From: an uncultured Muribaculaceae bacterium
GTDB lineage: Bacteria > Bacteroidota > Bacteroidia > Bacteroidales > Muribaculaceae
Reading direction: 5' to 3'
DNA: 64,000 nt
NCBI GenBank assembly: GCA_910579845.1
Contig: CAJTWL010000005.1
Location: forward strand, 81,530 to 145,529
The notes below the pieces were generated by a model. The model was not told the DNA's origin, made no database searches, and worked only from the letters and a program-made list of their open reading frames with translations. The position numbers and the translations under genes were made by a program. How positions within the stretch are numbered: position 1 is the first letter of the stretch; every line of letters begins with the position of its first letter. Shown here one piece after another: positions 9,174 to 17,460 of the stretch.

Positions 9174-10892
9174 ATGACTGCACACAAAACAATTAAGAAT
9201 ATTGCACTTTCATTGCCGCTGCTCACATCAGGAGCGGCAATGGCAGCCGATCGTCCCAACATAATCTTTTTTCTTGTGGATGATTTCGGATGGACAGAAA
9301 CATCTCTTCCTTTCGGTGACGAGGTTTATCCCCGTAACAAACAGTTCCACACGCCAAATATGGAACGGCTCTCAAAAATGGGCACTATGCTTACCAATGC
9401 GTATGCATGCTCCCTGTCTACGGCGACCCGCACCTCATTGCTTACCGGCATGAATTCCGCTCATAGCCATATCACATCTTTCAGTTCACTTTATAAGGAC
9501 ATTGTGCCGGATGCTATCGGCGGACATCCGGGCGCTACGAATCCTAATCTTGACGATATTTTCGCTCATCCGAAATGGAACTACAATGCTCTGTGTCCAG
9601 TACAGTTTGACAATGATACCGACCGTGCCACCTACGGTTTAAACAATACGACATATGCGACTCCGCTTCCTCAATTGCTTCGCGATTCAGGCTATCACAC
9701 AATACATGTAGGCAAAGCACACTGGGCGCCCGCCGGAACTCCGGGATCCAACCCATATAATATGGGATTTGTGGTAAATATCGCCGGAGCTCAGAACGGT
9801 CATCCTAAAAGCTACCAGCCTGAAGACAATTTCGGGAATATTCCCGGACAGGGAGACTACGGATCGGTACAGAACATGAGCCAATATTACGGCTCTAATG
9901 TACATCTGACAGACGCCATTACACGCGAAGCTCTCAAAGCGATGGAACATCCTATAAAGCAGGATATCCCCTTCTTCCTTTATTTCGGTCATTATACCAA
10001 CCACACCCCTATCCAGCGAGACAACCGTTTTTATCAGAAATATATCGATATGGGTCTCGATGAGGGCGAAGCCCGCTATTCCTCTATGGTAGAGGGTATG
10101 GACGTAAGTCTCGGTCAGGTTCTTGACTTCCTTGATGAAAAGGGAATTGCCGACAATACAGTACTCGTATTCTTCTCTGATAACGGAGGTCACTCTGTAG
10201 GAGGCGAGAAAGGCGGTAAGATGCACACACAGAATATGCCGTTGCGCGAAGGCAAAGGGTCTGTATATGAAGGTGGCATCCGCGTGCCGATGATGGTCGT
10301 ATGGCCCGGAAAGGTCGCACCCGACACCCGTATCAACACACCGGTGTGTGTTGAGGATTTCTTCCCCTCGTTCTGTGAATGGGCCCAAGTCGAGAATCCA
10401 CAGACAGTTCAGGAACGTGACGGCGTATCTTTCGTAAAACTTGTGACCGACGGATCCAATTATATCGCGCAGGCTCAGAAAGAGGGCAAGATAAAGAACC
10501 AATATGAAGCCAACCGTTATCAGATCCCACAGGAAGTTTCAGGTATCGCCGACAACCGTTCTATCATCTCCCACTATCCCCATCAGCTCCGCTTCGAAGA
10601 TCAGGATGACATCGATTTCATGAGCGCAGTACGTCAAGGCGACTGGAAGCTTATTTATAGAATGCATACAGGAGACCTTGAGCTGTACAATCTCGCACAA
10701 GATATAGAGGAACGTAACAATCTTGCATCCAAATATCCGAAAAAAGTAAAGAGCATGGCTAAGGATTTAGGAAACAGCCTTCGCAAATGGGAAGCTCCTA
10801 TGCCTACAGTCCGCGCTACAGGAAATCTTGTTCCTATGCCTGACGAGGTGATATCAGTATCAAAAAAGGGGAAGAAAAACAAAAAGAAGTAG
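9174..10892 (+). CDS. Secreted S1-family sulfatase, serine type
   Basis: 572 residues with a signal peptide (about 1-25), so periplasmic or secreted. The formylglycine motif reads S82-T-A-T-R86 then L-L-T-G to residue 92, matching (C/S)-x-(P/A)-x-R with Ser as the residue converted to formylglycine. Metal-binding D36-D37 and the downstream S-D-N-G-G-H block (about 330) are present. Ser-type sulfatases need the radical-SAM enzyme anSME, which is not encoded in this window. The C-terminus is lysine-rich. It starts 12 bp after the oxidoreductase gene. The sulfated substrate is not identifiable from sequence. Confidence 0.88.
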   Translation: MTAHKTIKNIALSLPLLTSGAAMAADRPNIIFFLVDDFGWTETSLPFGDEVYPRNKQFHTPNMERLSKMGTMLTNAYACSLSTATRTSLLTGMNSAHSHITSFSSLYKDIVPDAIGGHPGATNPNLDDIFAHPKWNYNALCPVQFDNDTDRATYGLNNTTYATPLPQLLRDSGYHTIHVGKAHWAPAGTPGSNPYNMGFVVNIAGAQNGHPKSYQPEDNFGNIPGQGDYGSVQNMSQYYGSNVHLTDAITREALKAMEHPIKQDIPFFLYFGHYTNHTPIQRDNRFYQKYIDMGLDEGEARYSSMVEGMDVSLGQVLDFLDEKGIADNTVLVFFSDNGGHSVGGEKGGKMHTQNMPLREGKGSVYEGGIRVPMMVVWPGKVAPDTRINTPVCVEDFFPSFCEWAQVENPQTVQERDGVSFVKLVTDGSNYIAQAQKEGKIKNQYEANRYQIPQEVSGIADNRSIISHYPHQLRFEDQDDIDFMSAVRQGDWKLIYRMHTGDLELYNLAQDIEERNNLASKYPKKVKSMAKDLGNSLRKWEAPMPTVRATGNLVPMPDEVISVSKKGKKNKKK

Positions 10893-10900
10893 TAGATACA

Positions 10901-11686
10901 ATGAATCTCGAATTCAGTAAAACTTTTTTTAATTCAGCAAACGAATCTAATCCGGAGGGGGAACTTGCCCTCTCCGTTTTAGTAAGTAATATAATTGAGA
11001 TTGCCACCGCCCATGCGAATTCACTGGGTATAGGTAATCCATCAATGAGCCACCTTGGCGCTGGATGGGTCTTAAGCCGTATTGCAATTGAAATGGAATC
11101 GTATCCGCCGTGCAATACAGATTATTCAATTACTACATGGATTGAAGGATGGAACAGACACTTCTCAACCCGCAATTTCTGTATTGAAGGCAACGAGGGG
11201 AAAATATATGGCTATGCCCGCACTGTCTGGATGGTACTCAACACCGAGACTCATGAGAATTTCGGCACCTCTCACCTTAACCTTCCTCCGGAAATGATCT
11301 CTACAAGGGAATGCCCGATTCCTCCGCAAGGCAAACATACGGTAATCATGCCATATGACACTCCGGATGAAGCAATCACTGCCCGTGTTCTTAAAGCCAA
11401 CGCCCCGGAAACCGATTATACCTTCAAATACAATGACATCGATTTTTATCGTCACGTAAACACCGTCAGATACTTCACAATCCTCCTTAACCAATATTCA
11501 CTGGATGATTTTGACCGTAATTTTGTAAAAAGGATTGAATTGTCGTTTCTTCACGAAGGCAGTTTCGGAGACACTGTGACAATACTCCGTCATAATCATA
11601 CGCCCCTGTCATCATCGGTTTCCCTACAATCACACAATACAGGTCTTCCGATATTGTTTTCAAGCATTTCGCTCTTTCCTCGCTGA
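10901..11686 (+). CDS. Acyl-ACP thioesterase
   Basis: 261 residues, cytoplasmic, two hotdog folds. The C-terminal hotdog carries D-I-D-F-Y-R-H-V-N (about 183-191), the catalytic-region motif of acyl-acyl carrier protein thioesterases. These hydrolyse acyl-ACP to free fatty acid and ACP and are common in Bacteroidetes. It starts 8 bp after the sulfatase and 8 bp before the Crp-like gene, so probably one transcript. Its fatty-acid role does not obviously match the upstream catabolic genes, so the grouping may reflect read-through rather than one pathway. Confidence 0.85.
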   Translation: MNLEFSKTFFNSANESNPEGELALSVLVSNIIEIATAHANSLGIGNPSMSHLGAGWVLSRIAIEMESYPPCNTDYSITTWIEGWNRHFSTRNFCIEGNEGKIYGYARTVWMVLNTETHENFGTSHLNLPPEMISTRECPIPPQGKHTVIMPYDTPDEAITARVLKANAPETDYTFKYNDIDFYRHVNTVRYFTILLNQYSLDDFDRNFVKRIELSFLHEGSFGDTVTILRHNHTPLSSSVSLQSHNTGLPILFSSISLFPR

Positions 11687-11694
11687 TTATATAA

Positions 11695-12276
11695 ATGTAC
11701 TGCAAGAAGAAATTCAACTCCTATATAGATTGTCCGGCTGTAGAATACTGGAAGAATCTCTGTCTGAATGAAGGTACTATGATTCATTACAACAGGGGCG
11801 ATTACTTCTTCAAAGAAGGAGAGGTGGCTAAATATTTCGGTTATATCCAATCCGGTACTCTGAAATACACAGCATACGATACTGATGGAACAGAGTACAT
11901 TCTTGGGCTGGAATTTGATAAAGAATTCGTTTCCGATTTTCCTTTCTCCATTCATGGAATAAAAGCTCGAACATCTGTAATAGCTACAACACCTTGTGAT
12001 ATTCTATGCGTACCGACAAAACTTATTCATGAGCGTCTTGCCTCAGACAGCCAGCTCATGACTGTGATTCTCGAATCAACCGAGGCGGTTTTCAGTACTG
12101 TATATGACAGATATAAGGATTTATACACCAAATCTCCCCAACAGCGGTACAACGAACTGATTTGTCAACATCCGGATCTGTTCACATTATTCTCATTGCG
12201 GGAAATAGCGTCTTTTCTAAAAATCACACCAACTCATTTAAGTCGCTTGAGAAAAAACGGCACACATCAATTTTAA
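11695..12276 (+). CDS. Crp/Fnr-family transcriptional regulator
   Basis: 193 residues. The N-terminal half is a cyclic-nucleotide-binding-like jelly roll (Y-N-R-G-D-Y-F-F-K-E-G-E at about 32-43), then a long helix, and a short C-terminal winged helix with L-R-E-I-A-S-F-L-K-I-T-P-T-H-L-S-R (about 169-185). The usual phosphate-binding-cassette arginine for cAMP is not evident, as in most Bacteroidetes members. It ends 8 bp from the convergent deacylase gene. Target genes are unknown. Confidence 0.85.
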   Translation: MYCKKKFNSYIDCPAVEYWKNLCLNEGTMIHYNRGDYFFKEGEVAKYFGYIQSGTLKYTAYDTDGTEYILGLEFDKEFVSDFPFSIHGIKARTSVIATTPCDILCVPTKLIHERLASDSQLMTVILESTEAVFSTVYDRYKDLYTKSPQQRYNELICQHPDLFTLFSLREIASFLKITPTHLSRLRKNGTHQF

Positions 12277-12284
12277 GAATGTGT

Positions 12285-13472
12285 TTACTTTCTGCCAAAG
12301 GTCAGTCCGAGTCCGAGCATAAGATTGGACGGTGAATGGAATTCATACAGCCGGTAACCTGCGTTTAAATACAAAGGACCGTATATGTAAACCTTCAAAT
12401 TCACCAACTGATATAATTTGCGCGTCTCCCGTGGTCCCGCAAATCCGTAGCCAATACCCGCATTCAACGAAAATATCGGCATCACAAGTTCGGCTCTTGC
12501 CGATAACCCGGCAGATACCTGACGAAAGAACGGGGGTCTGTAAAACTTGGAATCCTCTCCGGATGTATCCGGAACATGATATTCCGAAAGCCCGGTGTTC
12601 TCGCTCCACTGCAGATCCAGTGACAGTCCTGTCCTAAAAACAGGACAGACATCCCACATCGGAGCGAAAGTCAGACCTGCCACACCGAAATGACCTGGCA
12701 AAAGCGCCTTCTCTCCCTCCTCGGTAAAAGCGCCTTCCTCAGCTGGGAAATATGCTTTGCGCCACGCACCATATCCCATCACATCGTATAAGATCCCTTT
12801 ACGAAAGCCATCGTCCGCCACGAAAGGTGAAGTCCTTCTGAACATTTTCTCACCCGGGATAAACGTAAGACCCACTGCCGCTCCCACTGTATTGACTCCG
12901 GGATTCGGCCAGGAGGTGTTGCCGTTGGAATAATGGGTCAGATCAATTCCTCCTGAAAGATGCAGACCTGCAGTGAGCGCATAATTGAGTTTAAAGCCGA
13001 GATTGAGATAAGCGTTCGTAGATGAGCCTACAACCAGATTGGAACGTATATCGCCATCCTGTGTCGTTCTTTTCCAACCGAAAGTCGCTCCGAAATTCCA
13101 CTCATAATCAAGAGAGAATCTATTTGAAAAACAAAACATCGGCGCACCCTGGAAAACATACACTCCCAATGGAGTACCGACATCGCGAGACTGCATGAAT
13201 GTATTCACGCTAAAACCGAGACCCTGGTACACGGAGGCGGTACGTCCTGCATTCGGACGCATAAATGAATATCTCAGATGCCATGACAATGCCGAATGGG
13301 AGACTTTCCCGTCTGCTTCCATTCTATCCATCAATATCGGATTTGAATTGAAAGCATAACCTGCACGCAAGCCTGTTTCCCAACGGGAAACAAACCTTTG
13401 TGGTTCCTTTGCCATCAGACCGAGTACAACAGAGGATAATATCATCAATATTATAATTTGCCTTACTCTCAT
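12285..13472 (-). CDS. PagL-like acyloxyacyl hydrolase / outer-membrane lipid A deacylase
   Basis: 395 residues from the ATG at 13472, chosen because it gives an ATGA overlap with the upstream lipoprotein gene; an upstream frame start would lie inside that gene and precede the signal peptide. Signal peptide about 1-20. The rest alternates hydrophobic and polar residues like a beta barrel. H180-Y-S182-N-G matches the PagL catalytic His-Ser motif, which removes acyl chains from lipid A. It is about twice the length of classical PagL, with extra strands. The enzymatic role is inferred from this motif; a porin-like role is the alternative. Confidence 0.72.
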   Translation of the reverse strand: MRVRQIIILMILSSVVLGLMAKEPQRFVSRWETGLRAGYAFNSNPILMDRMEADGKVSHSALSWHLRYSFMRPNAGRTASVYQGLGFSVNTFMQSRDVGTPLGVYVFQGAPMFCFSNRFSLDYEWNFGATFGWKRTTQDGDIRSNLVVGSSTNAYLNLGFKLNYALTAGLHLSGGIDLTHYSNGNTSWPNPGVNTVGAAVGLTFIPGEKMFRRTSPFVADDGFRKGILYDVMGYGAWRKAYFPAEEGAFTEEGEKALLPGHFGVAGLTFAPMWDVCPVFRTGLSLDLQWSENTGLSEYHVPDTSGEDSKFYRPPFFRQVSAGLSARAELVMPIFSLNAGIGYGFAGPRETRKLYQLVNLKVYIYGPLYLNAGYRLYEFHSPSNLMLGLGLTFGRK

Positions 13473-14119
13473 TGTATTGGTGACACATCGCTCCATTCGA
13501 CTCTTATTCCGACAGGCACAGAAACACTTACGTCGACCCAATTATAACTCAGCGAATCCGGAAAACCGGAAATATAATATATTATATCCGCTTTGGCAGT
13601 AATAACCTTCCGTTTTACATAAATTTGAGCAGAGACCTTACTATATGGAGGAATTTCATACGATTCCATATGACCCACCATAAATTGATGAGGAACAGAA
13701 GTGATTCCGAACTTAAAAGGAATTTCAGTATCATCAAAATGGGGAAAACCGAAAGAATCGATACAGGGAATCTGAATATCAGGTTGTTCTTTTTTCCACG
13801 GAATAACGTAATAAGTACTGTTGGTTATTTTTACAAGAGAATTATTATAATTGTCATACAGGATATTAACCTCGATAGACTTACCACCGTTGTTACGAAA
13901 GATTGTCTCCCGCACCATTTCCCCAATAGGCTCGACATGTAATGAAGCTATATCATAAGTCAGAGAAAGCAGCTCAAGGCTGTCAGTTTTCTCCGGTTCA
14001 GGATCCGGATTCTCCTCAGGAGGGATAACCTCTGCCGGACGAGATACAAATACCTCGTCGTTGCATGATACCATGGCGACAAACAGCAACAAAGCATACG
14101 TTATCAGCTTAACTTTCAT
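13469..14119 (-). CDS. Hypothetical lipoprotein upstream of the deacylase
   Basis: 216 residues. The signal peptide ends in V-A-M-V-S-C (Cys19), a lipobox. It is followed by a Pro/Glu-rich linker (about 30-46) and then a beta-rich domain without a recognised motif. The stop overlaps the start of the PagL-like barrel gene by 4 bp, so the two are translationally coupled and probably form an outer-membrane pair, for example a lipoprotein chaperone or subunit of the barrel. Function unknown. Confidence 0.7.
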   Translation of the reverse strand: MKVKLITYALLLFVAMVSCNDEVFVSRPAEVIPPEENPDPEPEKTDSLELLSLTYDIASLHVEPIGEMVRETIFRNNGGKSIEVNILYDNYNNSLVKITNSTYYVIPWKKEQPDIQIPCIDSFGFPHFDDTEIPFKFGITSVPHQFMVGHMESYEIPPYSKVSAQIYVKRKVITAKADIIYYISGFPDSLSYNWVDVSVSVPVGIRVEWSDVSPIQ

Positions 14120-14185
14120 ATAAGTAATAACGTACCTCCAATCAAATTAGTACACCATGATCAAAACATGCGTCAACACTATAAG

Positions 14186-14230
14186 AACCGCACTCCAAAA
14201 GTCAATATATCATACTTATGGAGTGCAGTT
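14186..14230 (-). terminator. Hairpin downstream of tpx
   Basis: On the minus strand AACTGCACTCCA and TGGAGTGCGGTT form a 12-bp stem (one mismatch) with a 21-nt loop, followed by CTTATAG. It lies 14 bp past the tpx stop. Its stem resembles those at 18959 and 30783. Confidence 0.6.
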
Positions 14231-14244
14231 TATACTTATTGCTT

Positions 14245-14739
14245 TTAGCACAGAAGTTTCTTCATGAACTCATAATCGGGTTCATTAGCAACCTGTTCGC
14301 ATAATGATGTACCCAAGATCATACCGTTCTCGTCAATCACTACCAACGCACGGGCAAAAAGACCTTTCATCGGACCGTCCTCAATTCTCACACCGTAATC
14401 ATCTCCAAAACGGGAACGGAATCCGCTTCCGGTGCTGACATTCTTGATACCATTCACTGTGCAGAACCTGCTTGCCGCAAATGGCAAATCCATACTTACA
14501 CACAATACATGAGTATTGGGGAATTCGGATGCATCTGAATTAAAACGTCGTACCGAAGTGGCGCATACATCTGTATCGAGACTCGGGAAAATATTAAGGA
14601 CAAGCCTTTTCCCTTTAAAAGAATCGAGATTTACCTCAGACAAATCCTGACACACAAGGGTAAAATCATGAGCCTTCTCTCCAGCCTCAGGCAACCCTTT
14701 CACATGCATTTCAAGACCTTTCAAAAATATTTTCTCCAT
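14245..14739 (-). CDS. tpx: Thiol peroxidase (Tpx), atypical 2-Cys peroxiredoxin
   Basis: 164 residues, close to the usual 165-168. The peroxidatic cysteine is C59 in D-T-D-V-C-A-T-S-V-R-R-F and the resolving cysteine C93 in R-F-C; the 34-residue spacing equals that of E. coli Tpx (61/95). A thioredoxin fold with G-x-x-A-x-D-F near residue 20 is seen. It reduces hydrogen and alkyl peroxides using thioredoxin in the cytoplasm. It has its own terminator downstream and is divergent from the IbrA/IbrB operon. Confidence 0.93.
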   Translation of the reverse strand: MEKIFLKGLEMHVKGLPEAGEKAHDFTLVCQDLSEVNLDSFKGKRLVLNIFPSLDTDVCATSVRRFNSDASEFPNTHVLCVSMDLPFAASRFCTVNGIKNVSTGSGFRSRFGDDYGVRIEDGPMKGLFARALVVIDENGMILGTSLCEQVANEPDYEFMKKLLC

Positions 14740-15096
14740 AACATTAAAGATTTAATTAATTCTACTATTCAACTATTCAAACATCATATTAAGACATAAG
14801 GTTTATTCTCCATTTCATAGAATAACCGGTTACATTATAACACATATAATCAACACAACTAAATATTGGAATTAGTATATTGATGACTTGTTCCAATTTA
14901 ATTGCAGCCAATATGCGTAAGTTATCAAAAAATGATTATATTTACAAAGTCATTACAGAGACTCATCTTAACCACAAAACAGAGAGCCTATCTGATTGGA
15001 TATCAAAGACCTTCTGCACCCGGATGGGTGTTTAGACACTGCAACAGGATATCAGATCGTTAAAACACATCCGTTGACAAATTAATATGAACTATT
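14740..15096. promoter_or_regulatory. Intergenic region between tpx and the Ibr-like operon
   Basis: 357 bp, AT-rich, no ORF of note; it must hold the divergent promoters. On the plus strand TATATTTA (about 14937-14944) is one base off the -7 consensus TAnnTTTG and would give a leader of about 150 nt for the operon. The leader region (14975-15060) is less AT-rich and contains small hairpins (CACCC..GGGTG near 15015-15030) and a repeated GGATATC. An operator for an IbrB-like autoregulator could lie here but is not demonstrable by eye. Confidence 0.35.
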
Positions 15097-15504
15097 ATGG
15101 AAGTAATAAGCCTGCATGGAACAGAAGACCGTTTATATGAGCTTGTGGCGCGCCTGGTCATGGATCCTGATATAATCCGCCAAAACAACAATTATCCGTT
15201 CAAGACGACACCACAGTATATCTGGTACATATGCATGGGTGACAGTGAGCTCGTAGGTTTCATGCCGGTAAAGAACACTTCCCGCGGTCTGTATATTGAC
15301 AACTATTATATAAAAGAGGATAAGCGAGAGGTTTTGGACGCTCTTATAACCAATATCCTTGCCGCTTCAGACAAACCCGTAACGGTTCTCTGCCATAAAA
15401 GACACACGGAAGTGTTCCGTCAACACGAATTTATCACATGCACAATATTCGCACAATACAACAAGATGCAACATATTGTGGAGAAAGGAAGACGGAGTCG
15501 ATGA
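15097..15504 (+). CDS. Hypothetical small protein of the Ibr-like operon (possible GNAT-like fold)
   Basis: 135 residues, cytoplasmic. The middle L-V-G-F-M-P-V-K followed by Y-I-D-N-Y-Y-I and a helix (about 49-90) resembles strands 4-5 of a GNAT acyltransferase, but the acetyl-CoA loop R/Q-x-x-G-x-A is not evident, so it may be a degenerate or non-catalytic GNAT. The stop overlaps the start of the IbrA-like gene by 4 bp (ATGA), a strong sign that the products work together. I do not recognise a characterised relative. Confidence 0.65.
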   Translation: MEVISLHGTEDRLYELVARLVMDPDIIRQNNNYPFKTTPQYIWYICMGDSELVGFMPVKNTSRGLYIDNYYIKEDKREVLDALITNILAASDKPVTVLCHKRHTEVFRQHEFITCTIFAQYNKMQHIVEKGRRSR

Positions 15505-16799
15505 TACATAGGCTGAATGTATACGAAGCGGCGCAAAAACGCCTTAAACTGGTTTTTGACAATTTCGACTATGTTTATGTTTCCTTCTCCGGAGGCAAAG
15601 ACAGTGGCGTACTGCTGAATTTGTGCGTGGAGTATCTGCGCAAGAATCTTCCGGGCAGAAAACTCGGTGTATTGCATCTCGATTATGAGGCGCAATATTC
15701 CCAGACCACCGAATATGTAGCCGATCGGCTGGCAGAAGACAGAGACATCCTCGAAGTTTACCATTGCTGCGTGCCTTTCAAAGTGACGACATGCACATCA
15801 ATGTATCAGTCATATTGGCGTCCGTGGGAAGAGTCAAAGAAAGAGCTATGGGTAAGGGATATGCCCGGGAATTGCTATGTAGAAAATGATTTCGATTTTT
15901 TCAATGACGAATTGTGGGACTATGATTTCCATCAATTGTTTGCTAAATGGCTACGGCAAAGGAAACAGGTACGTAGGATATGTTGCCTCATAGGCATACG
16001 CACACAGGAAAGCTATAACCGATGGCGTACCATACACAGCAGTAGAAATTACCGTCATTTCGGATCGGCAAAGTGGATTCACATGATGGGTGGAAACGTG
16101 TTCAACGCATACCCCATACATGATTGGAAGACCTCCGACATCTGGACAGCCAACGGCAAATTCAGATGGAAATACAACTGTCTTTACGATCTATATTATC
16201 AGGCAGGAATACCCTTAGGGCGTCAACGTGTGGCGAGTCCGTTCATTTCACAAGCGCTGTCAACTCTCTCGATATACAAGGCAGTTGACCCTGATACATG
16301 GGGCAAGATGGTAAGCCGTGTCAACGGAGTGAACTTTGCCGGTCTTTACGGGAGTTCTTTTGCTATGGGATGGAAATCGATCAAATGCCCCGCTGGTTTC
16401 TCATGGAAACAATACATGGAATTTCTTCTTGGCACACTTCCGGAGGAAGCTGCCCGAAATTACCGTGATAAACTCCGCGTAAGCATACGTTTCTGGCGGG
16501 AACGCGGAGGATGTCTCTCCGAAGAAACAATAAAAAAGCTCCGGGATAGAAATATTTCGTTCTCTATAGGCGGCATGTCGGCATATCATACCGATAAACG
16601 ACCTGTCAGAATGGAATATCTTGACGATATAGACATTCCCGAATTCAAAGAGATACCGACATATAAACGCATGTGTATCTGCATACTAAAAAATGACCAT
16701 GCCTGCAAATACATGGGATTCGCACTTACCAAAAAGGAGAAACTATTGAAAGAAAGTGTAATGAAAAAATACCGATTGCTGAATCATGACAAGATATAA
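15501..16799 (+). CDS. ibrA: IbrA-like PAPS-reductase/PP-loop ATP pyrophosphatase with DUF3440
   Basis: 432 residues from the ATG of the ATGA overlap; an upstream start at 15438 would lie inside the preceding gene. The PP-loop S-F-S-G-G-K-D-S-G (28-36) binds ATP pyrophosphate in the PAPS-reductase/adenine alpha hydrolase fold. R-I-C-C-L-I-G-I-R-T-Q-E-S (about 160-172) and P-I-H-D-W-K-T-S-D-I-W (about 206-216) are further family signatures. The C-terminal ~150 residues correspond to DUF3440. IbrA of E. coli is a phage-borne regulator partner of IbrB; DndC of the phosphorothioation systems has the same catalytic fold. The reaction here is unknown. No sulfate-assimilation genes are nearby, so a role in PAPS reduction is unlikely. 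Confidence 0.83.
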   Translation: MIHRLNVYEAAQKRLKLVFDNFDYVYVSFSGGKDSGVLLNLCVEYLRKNLPGRKLGVLHLDYEAQYSQTTEYVADRLAEDRDILEVYHCCVPFKVTTCTSMYQSYWRPWEESKKELWVRDMPGNCYVENDFDFFNDELWDYDFHQLFAKWLRQRKQVRRICCLIGIRTQESYNRWRTIHSSRNYRHFGSAKWIHMMGGNVFNAYPIHDWKTSDIWTANGKFRWKYNCLYDLYYQAGIPLGRQRVASPFISQALSTLSIYKAVDPDTWGKMVSRVNGVNFAGLYGSSFAMGWKSIKCPAGFSWKQYMEFLLGTLPEEAARNYRDKLRVSIRFWRERGGCLSEETIKKLRDRNISFSIGGMSAYHTDKRPVRMEYLDDIDIPEFKEIPTYKRMCICILKNDHACKYMGFALTKKEKLLKESVMKKYRLLNHDKI

Positions 16800-17310
16800 G
16801 AGTCCCGTATATAACGTAATTGCCGTTCCGTTGGATAAGGTTGTTGCAAACAGTTATAATCCCAATGTAGTGGCGCCGCCGGAGATGAAGCTGCTTGAAT
16901 TATCCATATGGGAAGACGGATATACTATGCCGTGTGTCTGTTATTATATAAAAGACACGGATCAATATGAGCTTGTGGATGGTTTTCACCGCTATATGGT
17001 CATGAAAACATCCCGACGCATATATGAACGGGAAGGCGGTCTGCTGCCAGTAACGGTGATTGACAAAGACATGTCACATAGGATGACTTCTACCATAAGG
17101 CATAACCGTGCGAGAGGTATACATAATGTTGAACTTATGAGTCACATTGTTACCGAACTGACGCGTTCCGGGATGTCAGACACCTGGATCATGCGCAATA
17201 TCGGTATGGATAAGGATGAACTTTTGCGGTTAAAACAGATATCCGGACTCGCCGAACTGTTTGCCGACAAAGATTTCGGCATGTCGGAAGAATGTGAAGA
17301 AGACGATTGA
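16786..17310 (+). CDS. ibrB: IbrB-like ParB/sulfiredoxin-fold protein
   Basis: 174 residues; it begins 14 bp before the end of ibrA. N-terminal ParB-like nuclease-domain features: P-L-D-K-V-V-A-N-S-Y-N-P-N (about 15-27), the L-V-D-G-F-H-R block (about 63-69) and I-R-H-N-R-A-R-G (about 103-110), the ParB box II type phosphate-binding segment. A predicted HTH-like helical region follows (about 120-155) and an acidic C-terminus (E-E-C-E-E-D-D). Known: IbrB pairs with IbrA; ParB-fold proteins bind CTP/ATP and DNA. There is no ParA and no origin, so a partition role is not supported. Confidence 0.83.
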   Translation: MTRYKSPVYNVIAVPLDKVVANSYNPNVVAPPEMKLLELSIWEDGYTMPCVCYYIKDTDQYELVDGFHRYMVMKTSRRIYEREGGLLPVTVIDKDMSHRMTSTIRHNRARGIHNVELMSHIVTELTRSGMSDTWIMRNIGMDKDELLRLKQISGLAELFADKDFGMSEECEEDD

Positions 17311-17361
17311 GACAGAGTAAAACACAGTACAGTTAATAATTCAACTTGATACACTAAGAAA

Positions 17362-17396
17362 CAGCGTTCCTGAATCCATAGGATTCGGGAACGCTG
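17362..17396. terminator. Bidirectional hairpin between ibrB and gdhA
   Basis: CAGCGTTCC/GGAACGCTG and GAATCC/GGATTC form a 16-bp stem (one mismatch) with a 3-nt loop. Read on the minus strand it is followed by TTTCTT, suiting gdhA termination; it also ends the plus-strand operon. Confidence 0.75.
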
Positions 17397-17460
17397 CTGT
17401 TCTTGAAGACCGGCAGCAAAGCAGGTCTATACCTGCCGCTGGAGTCTTATAAGTTAGGAA

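Noticed and set aside
12271..12295. Match to the AGAGTGTGTTTACTTT repeat end
   Set aside because: It is part of the coding end of the PagL-like gene and has no inverted partner.
16786..17310. ParB chromosome or plasmid partition gene
   Set aside because: No ParA, no parS-like repeats and no origin features; the partner is an IbrA-like enzyme.
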